In this document: positions 18,397 to 25,652 of the stretch, in pieces
How positions within the stretch are numbered: position 1 is the stretch's first letter
Layout of the letters: each line of letters begins with the position of its first letter
From: DASQBT01 sp963782495
Lineage (GTDB): Bacteria; Pseudomonadota; Gammaproteobacteria; Burkholderiales; Thiobacillaceae
Direction of reading: 5' to 3'
DNA: 64,000 nt
Assembly: GCA_963782495.1 (NCBI GenBank)
Contig: CAWAJU010000008.1
Location: forward strand, 248,001-312,000
Translations under genes and position numbers: made by a program
Notes under the pieces: model-generated
What the model was told of the DNA's origin: nothing
Seen by the model: only the letters and a program-made list of their open reading frames with translations
The model's database searches: none

Positions 18397-18555
18397 CGCG
18401 GACGTTCAGATCCCCGCGCGCGGGGCCCCTCTTCACTGCGCATAACCCCACGCCTCGGCTGAGCAATCCAACCAACCTGATTCTCCGCGTCGGCGCGCAG
18501 CGGCCATTCGCGGACGTTCAGATCCCCGCATGCGGGGCCCCTCTTCACTGCTCAT
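18397..18555 (-). repeat. Pair of 47-bp direct repeats, each with a GC palindrome, between ABC ATPase and permease
   Basis: Copies at 18397-18443 and 18509-18555 match at 44 of 47 positions and are offset by 112 bp. Each contains a perfect inverted repeat (ccccgcgcgcgggg or ccccgcatgcgggg). On the - strand each begins with ATG; the first ATG overlaps the ATPase stop codon (ATGA). Read from that ATG the frame closes after about 40 codons. Read from the second copy's ATG at 18443 it runs in frame into the permease. Confidence 0.9.
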
Positions 18556-19445
18556 GACCGCTCCATGATGTTTTTGAACACGGTTTCGAGATCCACTTCG
18601 AGTAGCTGCATTTCCTTTACCTTGAAATTGGCCTTGCGTAGCCGCGCGAGCAGTTGTTCCAACTCAACATAGTCGTGAAAGCGGAATTCCCAACTGCCTT
18701 CCATCGCCGCCACCAGGGCAAGATCTGCTGGCGGAGTGCCGCCTTCAATCGCCAACCGGGCCCGGTGCTCGCTTGATCCGGCAAGAAGATTCTTCGTGCT
18801 GTCGAGCGCAACGATGCGGCCTGCCTTCATCATTGCGATGCGGTTGCAAAGCATTTCCGCCTCGTCGAGATAATGCGTGGTCAGCAGGATGGTATGGCCC
18901 TGGCGATTGAGATCCTTGATGAACTCCCACAAGGTTTGGCGCAGCCCCACGTCCACCCCTGCGGTGGGTTCGTCCAGCACGATCAGCGGCGGCTTGTGCA
19001 CCAGGGCCTGCGCCACCAAGACCCGCCGCTTCATGCCGCCGGACAGACCACGCATGTTCTGGTTCGCCTGCCGGGTGAGGTCAAGCCGCTCCATGATTTC
19101 GCCTATCCAGGCGTCGTTATCCTTGATGCCAAAGTACCCGGATTGCAGGCGCAGCGTCTCGCGCACCGTAAAGAATGGGTCAAACACCAGTTCTTGTGGA
19201 ACGACACCCAGGACCCGGCGTGCCAGCCGGTAATCGCGACGCACATCGAGGCCCATTGCCCAAGCCTCGCCTTGATCGGCCCGTACCAGACCGGCCACCA
19301 CGCTGATCAGGGTAGTCTTTCCCGCGCCATTCGGCCCCAGCAGAGCGAAGAACTCACCAGCCTGTATGTCCAGATCGACGCCGTCCAGAGCCAGGGTCGT
19401 GCCGAATCGCTTGCACAAGTTCTGCACCCGGAGGGCAGGAGTCAT
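18552..19445 (-). CDS. ABC transporter ATP-binding protein (YadG-like)
   Basis: A 297-residue ATPase with Walker A GPNGAGKTT, signature LSGGMKRR, Walker B LIVLDEPTAGVD and the switch histidine in TTHYLDEAE. The C-terminal 70 residues form the extra helical/beta region common in drug and polysaccharide exporters of the DrrA class. It partners with the ABC-2 permease downstream. The start overlaps the stop of the STAS gene (ATGA). Its location in the mla-murA operon is conserved in betaproteobacteria, but the substrate is not known. Confidence 0.93.
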   Translation of the reverse strand: MTPALRVQNLCKRFGTTLALDGVDLDIQAGEFFALLGPNGAGKTTLISVVAGLVRADQGEAWAMGLDVRRDYRLARRVLGVVPQELVFDPFFTVRETLRLQSGYFGIKDNDAWIGEIMERLDLTRQANQNMRGLSGGMKRRVLVAQALVHKPPLIVLDEPTAGVDVGLRQTLWEFIKDLNRQGHTILLTTHYLDEAEMLCNRIAMMKAGRIVALDSTKNLLAGSSEHRARLAIEGGTPPADLALVAAMEGSWEFRFHDYVELEQLLARLRKANFKVKEMQLLEVDLETVFKNIMERS

Positions 19446-19753
19446 AGTGCAATCAGATCGGAAACGCCATAGAGTTCGGCGAGCGCGGTCAGATTTGCCG
19501 GCAAGTCGATGAACTTGAGGTTGTCGCGGCCGCGACTGGCCGCTTCGCGACGGCAGGAGAGAATCAGGCCCAGGGCGGCGGAGTCCACTTCGCTTATCTG
19601 GCGAAAACTGACCGCCTTCAAGTTCCCCGCAATCAGAGGTCTTAGTTGCACCAACAGGCCCGCGACCGTCTCCAGGGTCACCGGGCCTTGCAGGCTGGCG
19701 ACACCCTCTCCGGTCTCCACTACCTTACTTGCTTCCTGTTTTTCCGCTGCCAC
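19442..19753 (-). CDS. mlaB: STAS-domain protein MlaB
   Basis: A 103-residue single STAS domain; SEVDSAALGLILSCRREA carries the conserved DSxxL/G motif. MlaB binds the MlaF ATPase and is needed for activity of the inner-membrane MlaFEDB phospholipid transporter. The GTG start at 19753 lies inside the 3' end of mlaC (29-nt overlap), so translation is coupled. The sequence is short for a standalone domain but complete. Confidence 0.87.
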   Translation of the reverse strand: MAAEKQEASKVVETGEGVASLQGPVTLETVAGLLVQLRPLIAGNLKAVSFRQISEVDSAALGLILSCRREAASRGRDNLKFIDLPANLTALAELYGVSDLIAL

Positions 19754-20366
19754 TTGTCTGGAGATTTCTGGTCTTGGCTTGCAATGTCGCGATCAGGCCG
19801 TCCATGCCGGTCTGGCGAATGGTGTTGCCAAACGAAGCACGGTAGTTAATCACCAGGCTAACGCCGTCTATCGCGACGTCATAGACCTTCCAACCAATGT
19901 CTGTCTTGTACATGCTGTAGTCGATGGGTATCGGTTGACCCCCCGGCTGCTTGACTTCCGTCTTTACCGTTACGTCAGTGTCGTCCGGCTTCATTTGCAG
20001 TGGTCTAAATTCTACAGTTTGATTGGTGAAGGCGGTCAGAGAGGTCGCGTAGGTGCGCACCAGCAGGTTCTTGAATTCATGCACCAGAGCTTCCTTTTGC
20101 TGCGGGGTGGCCTTCTGCCAATAGCGCCCAACGGCCAGCTGCGTCATGCGGTCGAAATCAAAATGCGGCAATACCTTGGCTTCCACCAGTTCATAGACCT
20201 TGCTGAGGTTGCCGCTCTTGAGTTCCTTGTCGGTTTTCAGAATGCTCAGCACTTCCTGAGTCGTGGTCTTGGCCAAAACATCCGGCGCAGTAATCGCCCA
20301 AGCCGGGTTAAGCCAGAACAAGCTTGCCAGGGCGGCAACACGCAGGAAATTTTTGAATGCGTTCAT
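19725..20366 (-). CDS. mlaC: Periplasmic phospholipid-binding protein MlaC
   Basis: About 213 residues with a signal peptide (MNAFKNFLRVAALASLFWLNPAWA) and the Ttg2D/MlaC domain: VLPHFDFDRMTQLAVGRYW and LVRTYATSLTAF are family signatures. MlaC carries phospholipid across the periplasm between the outer membrane and the MlaFEDB complex. The ATG at 20366 gives a normal signal peptide; an upstream in-frame start at 20423 would add 19 unlikely residues inside the preceding gene. It follows the TolC-like gene by 43 nt. Confidence 0.92.
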   Translation of the reverse strand: MNAFKNFLRVAALASLFWLNPAWAITAPDVLAKTTTQEVLSILKTDKELKSGNLSKVYELVEAKVLPHFDFDRMTQLAVGRYWQKATPQQKEALVHEFKNLLVRTYATSLTAFTNQTVEFRPLQMKPDDTDVTVKTEVKQPGGQPIPIDYSMYKTDIGWKVYDVAIDGVSLVINYRASFGNTIRQTGMDGLIATLQAKTRNLQTSGSGKTGSK

Positions 20367-20409
20367 GGTTTTCTCAGGAAAGGGACTCACCTGCTGAGAG
20401 CTAGGCAGT

Positions 20410-21783
20410 TTACTTAAGTTCACCCGTTAACTTGGCCAATTGCGCCACGTTGATGTTGTAATCGTTCACGGTGCGCAAATATTCCGTCTGCGCAAGAACA
20501 TAGCTCTTGAACGCATCAGCGACCTTGTCACCCTTTTCCAATCCCGCGCTGAAGTCCGCGGTAGCGGCGACCACCCAGCGGCGCGCAGCGGACGCGGCAT
20601 CGGCCAACTCCCTCTGGGAGTCGAAGTTTGCCCGCGCATTGGTATAGGCCTCCGCCACTTCAAAGGGAATGCCGGCAAGCGCATATTGCTTCTTGTAATT
20701 CAGCGCATCCAAGTCCGCCTGGGCCTGGGCAGCACGGGCGGACGCAACGCCAAATGCCGCGTCCCACTTGATGCCAACCACCGGAGTCAACCCGCCATTG
20801 TTGAAAGCGTCGTAGACATGCGGGTTGTCCAACCGGTCGCGTTGCGACGCATAGTTCAAGGTTCCCACCACACCGGCATAGACGTCGGGCATGTTGTCGG
20901 CTTTCTTCGCCGCGACCAATGCGCGCCTTGCCCGCAAGCCCGCTTCGAGCTGCTGCATTTCCGGTCGCTCAGCCAAGGCCTTGGCCTGTAGATCCGCCAG
21001 TTCCACCGAAGGGAATTCAACCGGGCTAAGGCTGTCGTCCGCAACTTCAAGCGGCGCGTTTAGGCCAACACCGGTCAAGACCTTCAGGCCATCCAGACTG
21101 ATCTTCTCAACCGCCTTGGCCTGGAAAACATACTTGGCTACCACACCACGGGTGGACTGCAGCGAATACAACTCGGAAAGGGTGACCTCGCCGTTCTCCT
21201 GCTTGAGCGACTGGTCGGCCCGGTCGATGGCGCCGTTCAACCTGACTTGCACGTCCTCCAGAAACAATCGAATATCACGCGCTGTCAGGTACCCGTAGTA
21301 CGCACGTTTGGTGTCAAATGCAGCATCTGCCTTGGTCTGGCTGACATCGCCTTGCTTGACCTCGACGTTGCCCTGTGCTGCGGCCTTATAGTGGTCGACC
21401 TTGCCGAAGGTATACAGTGGTTTGATCAAGGCAAATTCCACATGCGTCCAGTCGGACAGGCCATCGATGTGGTCGCCATCGCTGCGAGGTGTGCAGGGCG
21501 TTGCCGTACACGTGGTTGCTCCGCCCTGGTAAAATCCGCCATCCACCTTCGGCGAGAGGCCCACAAATGCGTTTGCGCTGGCGCGCCAGCCCATATTGGC
21601 CTTGACTTCATCCAACAATCCACGGGCGGACTCCACCACCTGTTCCCGTTCCTTGATGCGCGGGTCGGCGGCCAGACTCATTTCTACGGCCTGTTGCAGG
21701 CTGACAGTCTGTGCCATGGCACTAGCGGACTGAACGCCCAAGGCCACTGCAACACACGCCATTGCCAGGTTAGTGAGTTTCAT
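20410..21783 (-). CDS. TolC-family outer membrane protein in the mla operon
   Basis: A 457-residue outer-membrane efflux protein. It has a signal peptide ending at SAMAQ, the start motif VSLQQAVEMSLAADPRI typical of TolC proteins, and two long, helical, Ala/Gln-rich halves ending at LAKLTGELK. Such proteins form trimeric channels across outer membrane and periplasm. The ATG at 21783 overlaps mlaD by 14 nt, so it belongs to this operon. Betaproteobacterial mla operons commonly have mlaA (vacJ) at this point; none is seen here. A role in lipid transport is inferred from position only. Confidence 0.88.
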   Translation of the reverse strand: MKLTNLAMACVAVALGVQSASAMAQTVSLQQAVEMSLAADPRIKEREQVVESARGLLDEVKANMGWRASANAFVGLSPKVDGGFYQGGATTCTATPCTPRSDGDHIDGLSDWTHVEFALIKPLYTFGKVDHYKAAAQGNVEVKQGDVSQTKADAAFDTKRAYYGYLTARDIRLFLEDVQVRLNGAIDRADQSLKQENGEVTLSELYSLQSTRGVVAKYVFQAKAVEKISLDGLKVLTGVGLNAPLEVADDSLSPVEFPSVELADLQAKALAERPEMQQLEAGLRARRALVAAKKADNMPDVYAGVVGTLNYASQRDRLDNPHVYDAFNNGGLTPVVGIKWDAAFGVASARAAQAQADLDALNYKKQYALAGIPFEVAEAYTNARANFDSQRELADAASAARRWVVAATADFSAGLEKGDKVADAFKSYVLAQTEYLRTVNDYNINVAQLAKLTGELK

Positions 21784-22246
21784 TACTTGCTCCGTCTTGA
21801 GCTTTGCCGTACAGAAATTGTCCAATGAGATTCTCCAGCACAACTGCCGACTGGGTAATCAGGATCTTGTCGCCATTTTTTAATTTTACGCTATCGCCAC
21901 CCGGTTGCAGCCCAACGTATTGCTCGCCCAACAGCCCCGATGTCATAATTGATGCGGAACTGTCCTTTGGAAACGGGTAACGTTTGTCTAGCTTCAACAC
22001 CACCTTCGCTTCATAACTTGAGCTGTCAAACCCGATTTCTGCAACCCTGCCCACCACGACGCCAGCACTCTTGACCGGTGCGCGGGGCTTAAGGCCGCCG
22101 ATGTTGTCGAAGTACGCAGAAACCTCGTAAGTATCAGCACTGCTAACGGTGTTCATACTTCCAACCTTGAGCGCAAGAAACATCAGGGCGCCGATCGCGG
22201 CAATCACAAACAAGCCCACCCAGAAATCCAGTAACACCCGGTTCAT
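21770..22246 (-). CDS. mlaD: MCE-domain phospholipid transport protein MlaD
   Basis: A 158-residue protein: one N-terminal membrane helix (residues about 7-27) followed by an MCE domain, with YFDNIGGLKPRAPVKSAGVVVG as the hallmark. MlaD forms a hexameric ring on the MlaFE complex through which phospholipids pass. Length is normal for the proteobacterial form. The start overlaps the mlaE stop and the end overlaps the TolC-like gene. Confidence 0.94.
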   Translation of the reverse strand: MNRVLLDFWVGLFVIAAIGALMFLALKVGSMNTVSSADTYEVSAYFDNIGGLKPRAPVKSAGVVVGRVAEIGFDSSSYEAKVVLKLDKRYPFPKDSSASIMTSGLLGEQYVGLQPGGDSVKLKNGDKILITQSAVVLENLIGQFLYGKAQDGASNETH

Positions 22247-23040
22247 TTCAATCCTCGAAACATGAAAGCAGTCAGCACGAAATCCAGCGCCAGAATTGCC
22301 AGGCTGGACGTGACCACCGTACGCGTTGTCGCACCCGACACGCCTTCGGCGGTCGGTGGGGCATCGTAGCCCTCAAACAGCGCAATGGCCGTCACGGCTA
22401 CGCCAAATACCAGACTCTTGATGATTCCATTCATGATGTCCTGGTTGAAGTCCACGGCCGCCTGCATCTGTGACCAGAAACTCCCCGGATCGACGCCTAT
22501 CAACACCACGCCCACCAAATAACCACCGAAAATTCCCACTGCGGAGAACATTGCTGCCAGTAACGGCATCGAGATCACGCCGGCCCAGAAGCGCGGCGCC
22601 ACCACCCTGGCAATTGGATCAATTGCCATCATTTCCATGGCGGTCAACTGTTCGGTCGCCTTCATCAAACCGATCTCCGCCGTAATCGCTGAGCCGGCCC
22701 TGCTGGCAAACAGCAGCGCGGCAACAACCGGGCCCAACTCGCGTACCAGGGAAAGCGCCACCAGTATGCCCAAGGCCTCCTCCGAACCATAGGTCTGCAG
22801 GGTTTCATAGCCCTGCAAGCCCAGCACCATGCCTACGAACAGGCCCGACACCAGAATGATGATGAGTGACAGCACGCCGGAAAAATAGATCTCCCGGATG
22901 GTCAACCCGAATCGGCTCAAAGCCGTGCCGGAATGCAGCAATATGGCAAAGAAAAAGCGGGTCGCGTAGCCGATGCGCCAAACCCCATCCACGGTCTGGC
23001 GGCCAAGGCCGGAAATCCCCCCATACAGTGCCTTAAGCAT
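22243..23040 (-). CDS. mlaE: Phospholipid ABC transporter permease MlaE
   Basis: About 265 residues, polytopic inner-membrane permease of the MlaE/DUF140 family, with the signatures YGSEEALGILVALSLVRELG and AGSAITAEIGLMKATEQLTA. It forms the membrane core of the MlaFEDB transporter. The ATG at 23040 (MLKALYGGI) overlaps the mlaF 3' end by 8 nt; longer in-frame starts lie inside mlaF and are rejected. Confidence 0.94.
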   Translation of the reverse strand: MLKALYGGISGLGRQTVDGVWRIGYATRFFFAILLHSGTALSRFGLTIREIYFSGVLSLIIILVSGLFVGMVLGLQGYETLQTYGSEEALGILVALSLVRELGPVVAALLFASRAGSAITAEIGLMKATEQLTAMEMMAIDPIARVVAPRFWAGVISMPLLAAMFSAVGIFGGYLVGVVLIGVDPGSFWSQMQAAVDFNQDIMNGIIKSLVFGVAVTAIALFEGYDAPPTAEGVSGATTRTVVTSSLAILALDFVLTAFMFRGLK

Positions 23041-23845
23041 GCCCGAGTCCCAATTTGAGGTCTTCGGCATAAGGGTGCGCAGGATAATGGAACGGCACCG
23101 GCCCATCAGGCTCGCCATGCACGAATTGATGCACATAGGGCAAACCGGAAGAACGGATCTCGTTTGCCGTGCCTTGCGCCTCCACCACGCCTTCTGAAAC
23201 AAAATAAACATAGTCCACGATTTTCAGAGACTCCTGAACGTCGTGTGTCACCACCAACGATGTCAAACCCAGCGTGTCGGTGAGCCGGCGGATAAGATTG
23301 CCGGTAACGCCCAGGGAAATGGGATCCAGACCGGCAAACGGCTCGTCATACATGATCAGCATCGGATCCAATGCAATCGCACGCGCCAGGGCAACGCGCC
23401 GCGCCATCCCGCCGGACAGCTCCGAGGGCATCAGATCAGCCGCCCCACGAAGGCCAACGGCATTGAGTTTCATCAATACGAGGTCGCGGATGATGTCCTC
23501 CGGCAAGTCAGTATGTTCGCGCAACTGGAACGCCACGTTATCGAAAACCGACATGTCAGTGAACAAGGCGCCGAACTGGAACAGCATGCCCATCTTGCGA
23601 CGCAAGCGGTACAGGTCGGCCTGGTCCAATTCACTTACGACCTGGTCCGCCACCCGCACGGTTCCCCGGTCAGGCTTGAGTTGGCCGCCAATCAAGCGCA
23701 ATAAGGTTGTCTTGCCGCAACCACTGCTGCCCATAATGGCGACGACCTGACCGCGCTGCGCAGTCAGGTCAATTCCCTTGAGCACGGGCCGGGAACCATA
23801 GCCAAAAGAGACATTCTCGATTTGTACCAAGGTGTCGTTAATCAC
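23033..23845 (-). CDS. mlaF: Phospholipid ABC transporter ATPase MlaF
   Basis: A 270-residue ATPase: Walker A GSSGCGKTT, Q-loop FQFGALFTDM, signature LSGGMARRVALARA, Walker B LIMYDEPFAGLD, switch VVTHDVQE. It drives the Mla lipid transporter together with MlaE and MlaD encoded just downstream. The first codon is GTG at 23845, preceded by an AAGG-type ribosome site. It is the first gene of the long - strand operon that ends near hisG. Confidence 0.94.
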   Translation of the reverse strand: MINDTLVQIENVSFGYGSRPVLKGIDLTAQRGQVVAIMGSSGCGKTTLLRLIGGQLKPDRGTVRVADQVVSELDQADLYRLRRKMGMLFQFGALFTDMSVFDNVAFQLREHTDLPEDIIRDLVLMKLNAVGLRGAADLMPSELSGGMARRVALARAIALDPMLIMYDEPFAGLDPISLGVTGNLIRRLTDTLGLTSLVVTHDVQESLKIVDYVYFVSEGVVEAQGTANEIRSSGLPYVHQFVHGEPDGPVPFHYPAHPYAEDLKLGLGHA

Positions 23846-23887
23846 TCTGAGCCTTTATTAGGTTTTGCTGAATTTTACTTCAATCCC

Positions 23888-24370
23888 TCAATAGCCCATG
23901 ACTTCCACCAGTGATCTAACCCGTTCCAATGAAGGCAAATGCGCCTCACGATTCAGCAAGTAAAGACGGCGACCCTGTCCCACAGCCTCTTGAATCCGGC
24001 GACCCAAGGCGCGCAGGTCGGGTACCGGAGAAAACCACAGCAATTCTCGTCGCTCATGTCCCGCTTCGTCCAGCAAAGCCCGTCCCGCCATGGCGTTCAA
24101 GAATGCCGTGATGTGTCGGGTCGTGCGGTCAGGTGGTTCAAGAATGAAGCGAAAGTTGGCTTGTGTATCCGCTAGCCATGTCTCCGCATCGGCAATCGAA
24201 CAAGTCTCCCAGAACGATCTCGGCAGGTAAACGCAGCGAAATTGAGTGTTGTAAAAAGACAACTGCCACTCTTCAGGCAAACCCTCAGGGTAGAACGTAT
24301 GCTGCCAGTGAACATGCCTCCAGCCTTCAGCGCCTACAAAGATGTTGTAATCAGCCACCTGACGGACCAT
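23888..24370 (-). CDS. Short DUF72-like protein
   Basis: A 160-residue protein. FVGAEGWRHVHWQHTFYPEGLP near the N-terminus and FRCVYLPRSFW resemble DUF72 (YecE-type) TIM-barrel proteins, which are usually 230-290 residues. Only about half the usual length is present, so it is a minimal or decayed version. Function of the family is not established. It lies 42 nt upstream of mlaF on the same strand and has no clear ribosome site. Confidence 0.65.
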   Translation of the reverse strand: MVRQVADYNIFVGAEGWRHVHWQHTFYPEGLPEEWQLSFYNTQFRCVYLPRSFWETCSIADAETWLADTQANFRFILEPPDRTTRHITAFLNAMAGRALLDEAGHERRELLWFSPVPDLRALGRRIQEAVGQGRRLYLLNREAHLPSLERVRSLVEVMGY

Positions 24371-24649
24371 GTGTGAAGCTATATGACATTCTGTGAGTCT
24401 GCTTTACGTATATTGCATAGCATCATGCTTTTAAGCGATTTTTTCAAAAACGTCGCCATGCACATGCTTGATTGATGGTTTATGCCTCTGACAGTGCTGA
24501 GCTTTCATCGCAAGCTTGGCATTTTTACAACAGTAAATTAAAATATTAGTGCTTACATATATTCGTATCCATCAGAATATTCGGATATAGCGGTACTATA
24601 TTGGTACAAATAGAACTACTTCCCTTAACCTTCTTTACAGGAGAGTCTC
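24371..24649. promoter_or_regulatory. AT-rich intergenic region before the Met/Trp-rich repeat protein
   Basis: 279 bases without a gene, clearly more AT-rich than the flanks from about 24400 to 24640. It contains two direct copies of atattcg (24559-24565 and 24577-24583, 18 nt apart) inside a run that also has tatcc/ggata arms, and several poly-T and TATA-like stretches. A strong ribosome site (aggagag) sits just before the ATG at 24650. A promoter is likely here, but no single -35/-10 pair stands out. Confidence 0.5.
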
Positions 24650-25579
24650 ATGAAACTTAAATTGATCGTCCTCGCGCTCGGTGTCGTGATGGCCCAGAAC
24701 GTTCTTGCCAATGGTACGCAGGCAAGCCCTGCGCCTCAAGGCAATCCTGCGGCCGCGCATAACATCCCGCAAACCCCGGAGCAGTGGCTGGATCGGATGA
24801 CCGACTTCACCCGCAACGCTTCTGCCTATCGCGATCCCAAGGTGTTTGTGCCTTGGTCCAATGCGGTGACCGAGCCCGGCTTTTACACCCAGATGGGCGT
24901 CAACATGATGGAACCCGGTAACTGGTACCGCATGTTTGGCTCCATGATGGATCCCCGATCCCTGACCAACTACATGCAGTTTGCCGATCCCGACATGTAC
25001 ATGAAGTGGATGGCGGCGTCCATGGACCCCAACTTCTACACCGCACTGATGACCCAGTGGGCTGACCCCGGCAAGATGATGCGCTGGGCGATGATGCCCT
25101 TGGATCCCAAGCTGTGGGGCATGATGATGCAGGGTCTGAATCCGGCCATGTATTTGAAGTGGATGATGGCGCCAGTCGATCCGCGCCTATGGTCCCTGAT
25201 GATGCAGCCTATGAACCCCAACCTTTACACTGCTTGGCTGGGTCAGTCGCTTAACCCGCAGACCTATGGCGCGTGGGGTAACTGGTTGAACCCGACCAAC
25301 TATACGGTTCCTGGGATGGGTGGAATGGGCGGGCCCACAACTGCGGGCGCCCCTTTAGCGTTCAACCCGTTTGATCCCACTTCATGGCTGAACATGACCA
25401 ACCCAACTGCGTGGACCAATCCTGGCGCCGTTCCGGCCGCAGGTGCCACTCCCGCAGGCACCGCCCCAACCGGCACGTTCAACTTCTTCGATCCCAATGC
25501 GTGGACGAACATGTGGAACCCCGCCGCGTGGACGAATCCTGCCGCGGCGCCCGCTGCCGCACCGGCACCCGCCAAGTAA
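24650..25579 (+). CDS. Secreted Met/Trp/Pro-rich protein with 12-13-residue tandem repeats
   Basis: A 309-residue protein not assigned to a known family. It has a signal peptide (MKLKLIVLALGVVMAQNVLA), a short Pro/Ala linker, then from about residue 75 to 220 roughly twelve repeats of 12-13 residues, each opening with DP, NP or EP, followed by an aromatic residue and a Met/Trp cluster (for example DPDMYMKWMAASM, NPAMYLKWMMAPV, DPRLWSLMMQPM). The C-terminal 90 residues are Gly/Ala/Pro-rich with DPTSW, NPTAWTNPG and NPAAWTNPA echoes. It has a strong ribosome site and its own terminator, so is probably monocistronic and well expressed. The product is likely periplasmic or extracellular. Metal binding through Met clusters or a membrane-associated role are possibilities only. 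Confidence 0.85.
   Translation: MKLKLIVLALGVVMAQNVLANGTQASPAPQGNPAAAHNIPQTPEQWLDRMTDFTRNASAYRDPKVFVPWSNAVTEPGFYTQMGVNMMEPGNWYRMFGSMMDPRSLTNYMQFADPDMYMKWMAASMDPNFYTALMTQWADPGKMMRWAMMPLDPKLWGMMMQGLNPAMYLKWMMAPVDPRLWSLMMQPMNPNLYTAWLGQSLNPQTYGAWGNWLNPTNYTVPGMGGMGGPTTAGAPLAFNPFDPTSWLNMTNPTAWTNPGAVPAAGATPAGTAPTGTFNFFDPNAWTNMWNPAAWTNPAAAPAAAPAPAK
24872..25314 (+). repeat. Tandem 36-39-nt coding repeats
   Basis: About twelve degenerate repeats encoding the [D/N/E]P-x-x-[Y/W]-x-x-[W/M]-M pattern. They are diverged at DNA level, so conserved by selection on protein rather than recent duplication. Confidence 0.8.
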
Positions 25580-25607
25580 GCAACAGCTAGTGCTTGGTGC
25601 TGCACGC

Positions 25608-25636
25608 AAGCCCGGCCGTGAGGCCGGGCTTTTTTG
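25608..25636 (+). terminator. Intrinsic terminator of the repeat-protein gene
   Basis: A perfect 10-bp stem aagcccggcc / ggccgggctt with loop gtga, followed by a T run. It lies 28 nt after the stop codon. On the other strand there is no T tract, so it should work for the + strand only. Confidence 0.92.
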
Positions 25637-25652
25637 TTCCGTCATGGGAGAT

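Noticed and set aside
18396..18548. Permease start at GTG 18548 giving a 302-residue protein
   Set aside because: The added residues are translated repeat and spacer sequence with no family similarity; ATG 18395 gives the normal N-terminus.
23855..23883. TTGAAG-17-TAATAA promoter for mlaF on the - strand
   Set aside because: Sequence and spacing are good, but transcription would begin within about 3 nt of the GTG start and exclude the ribosome site. Not listed as a feature.
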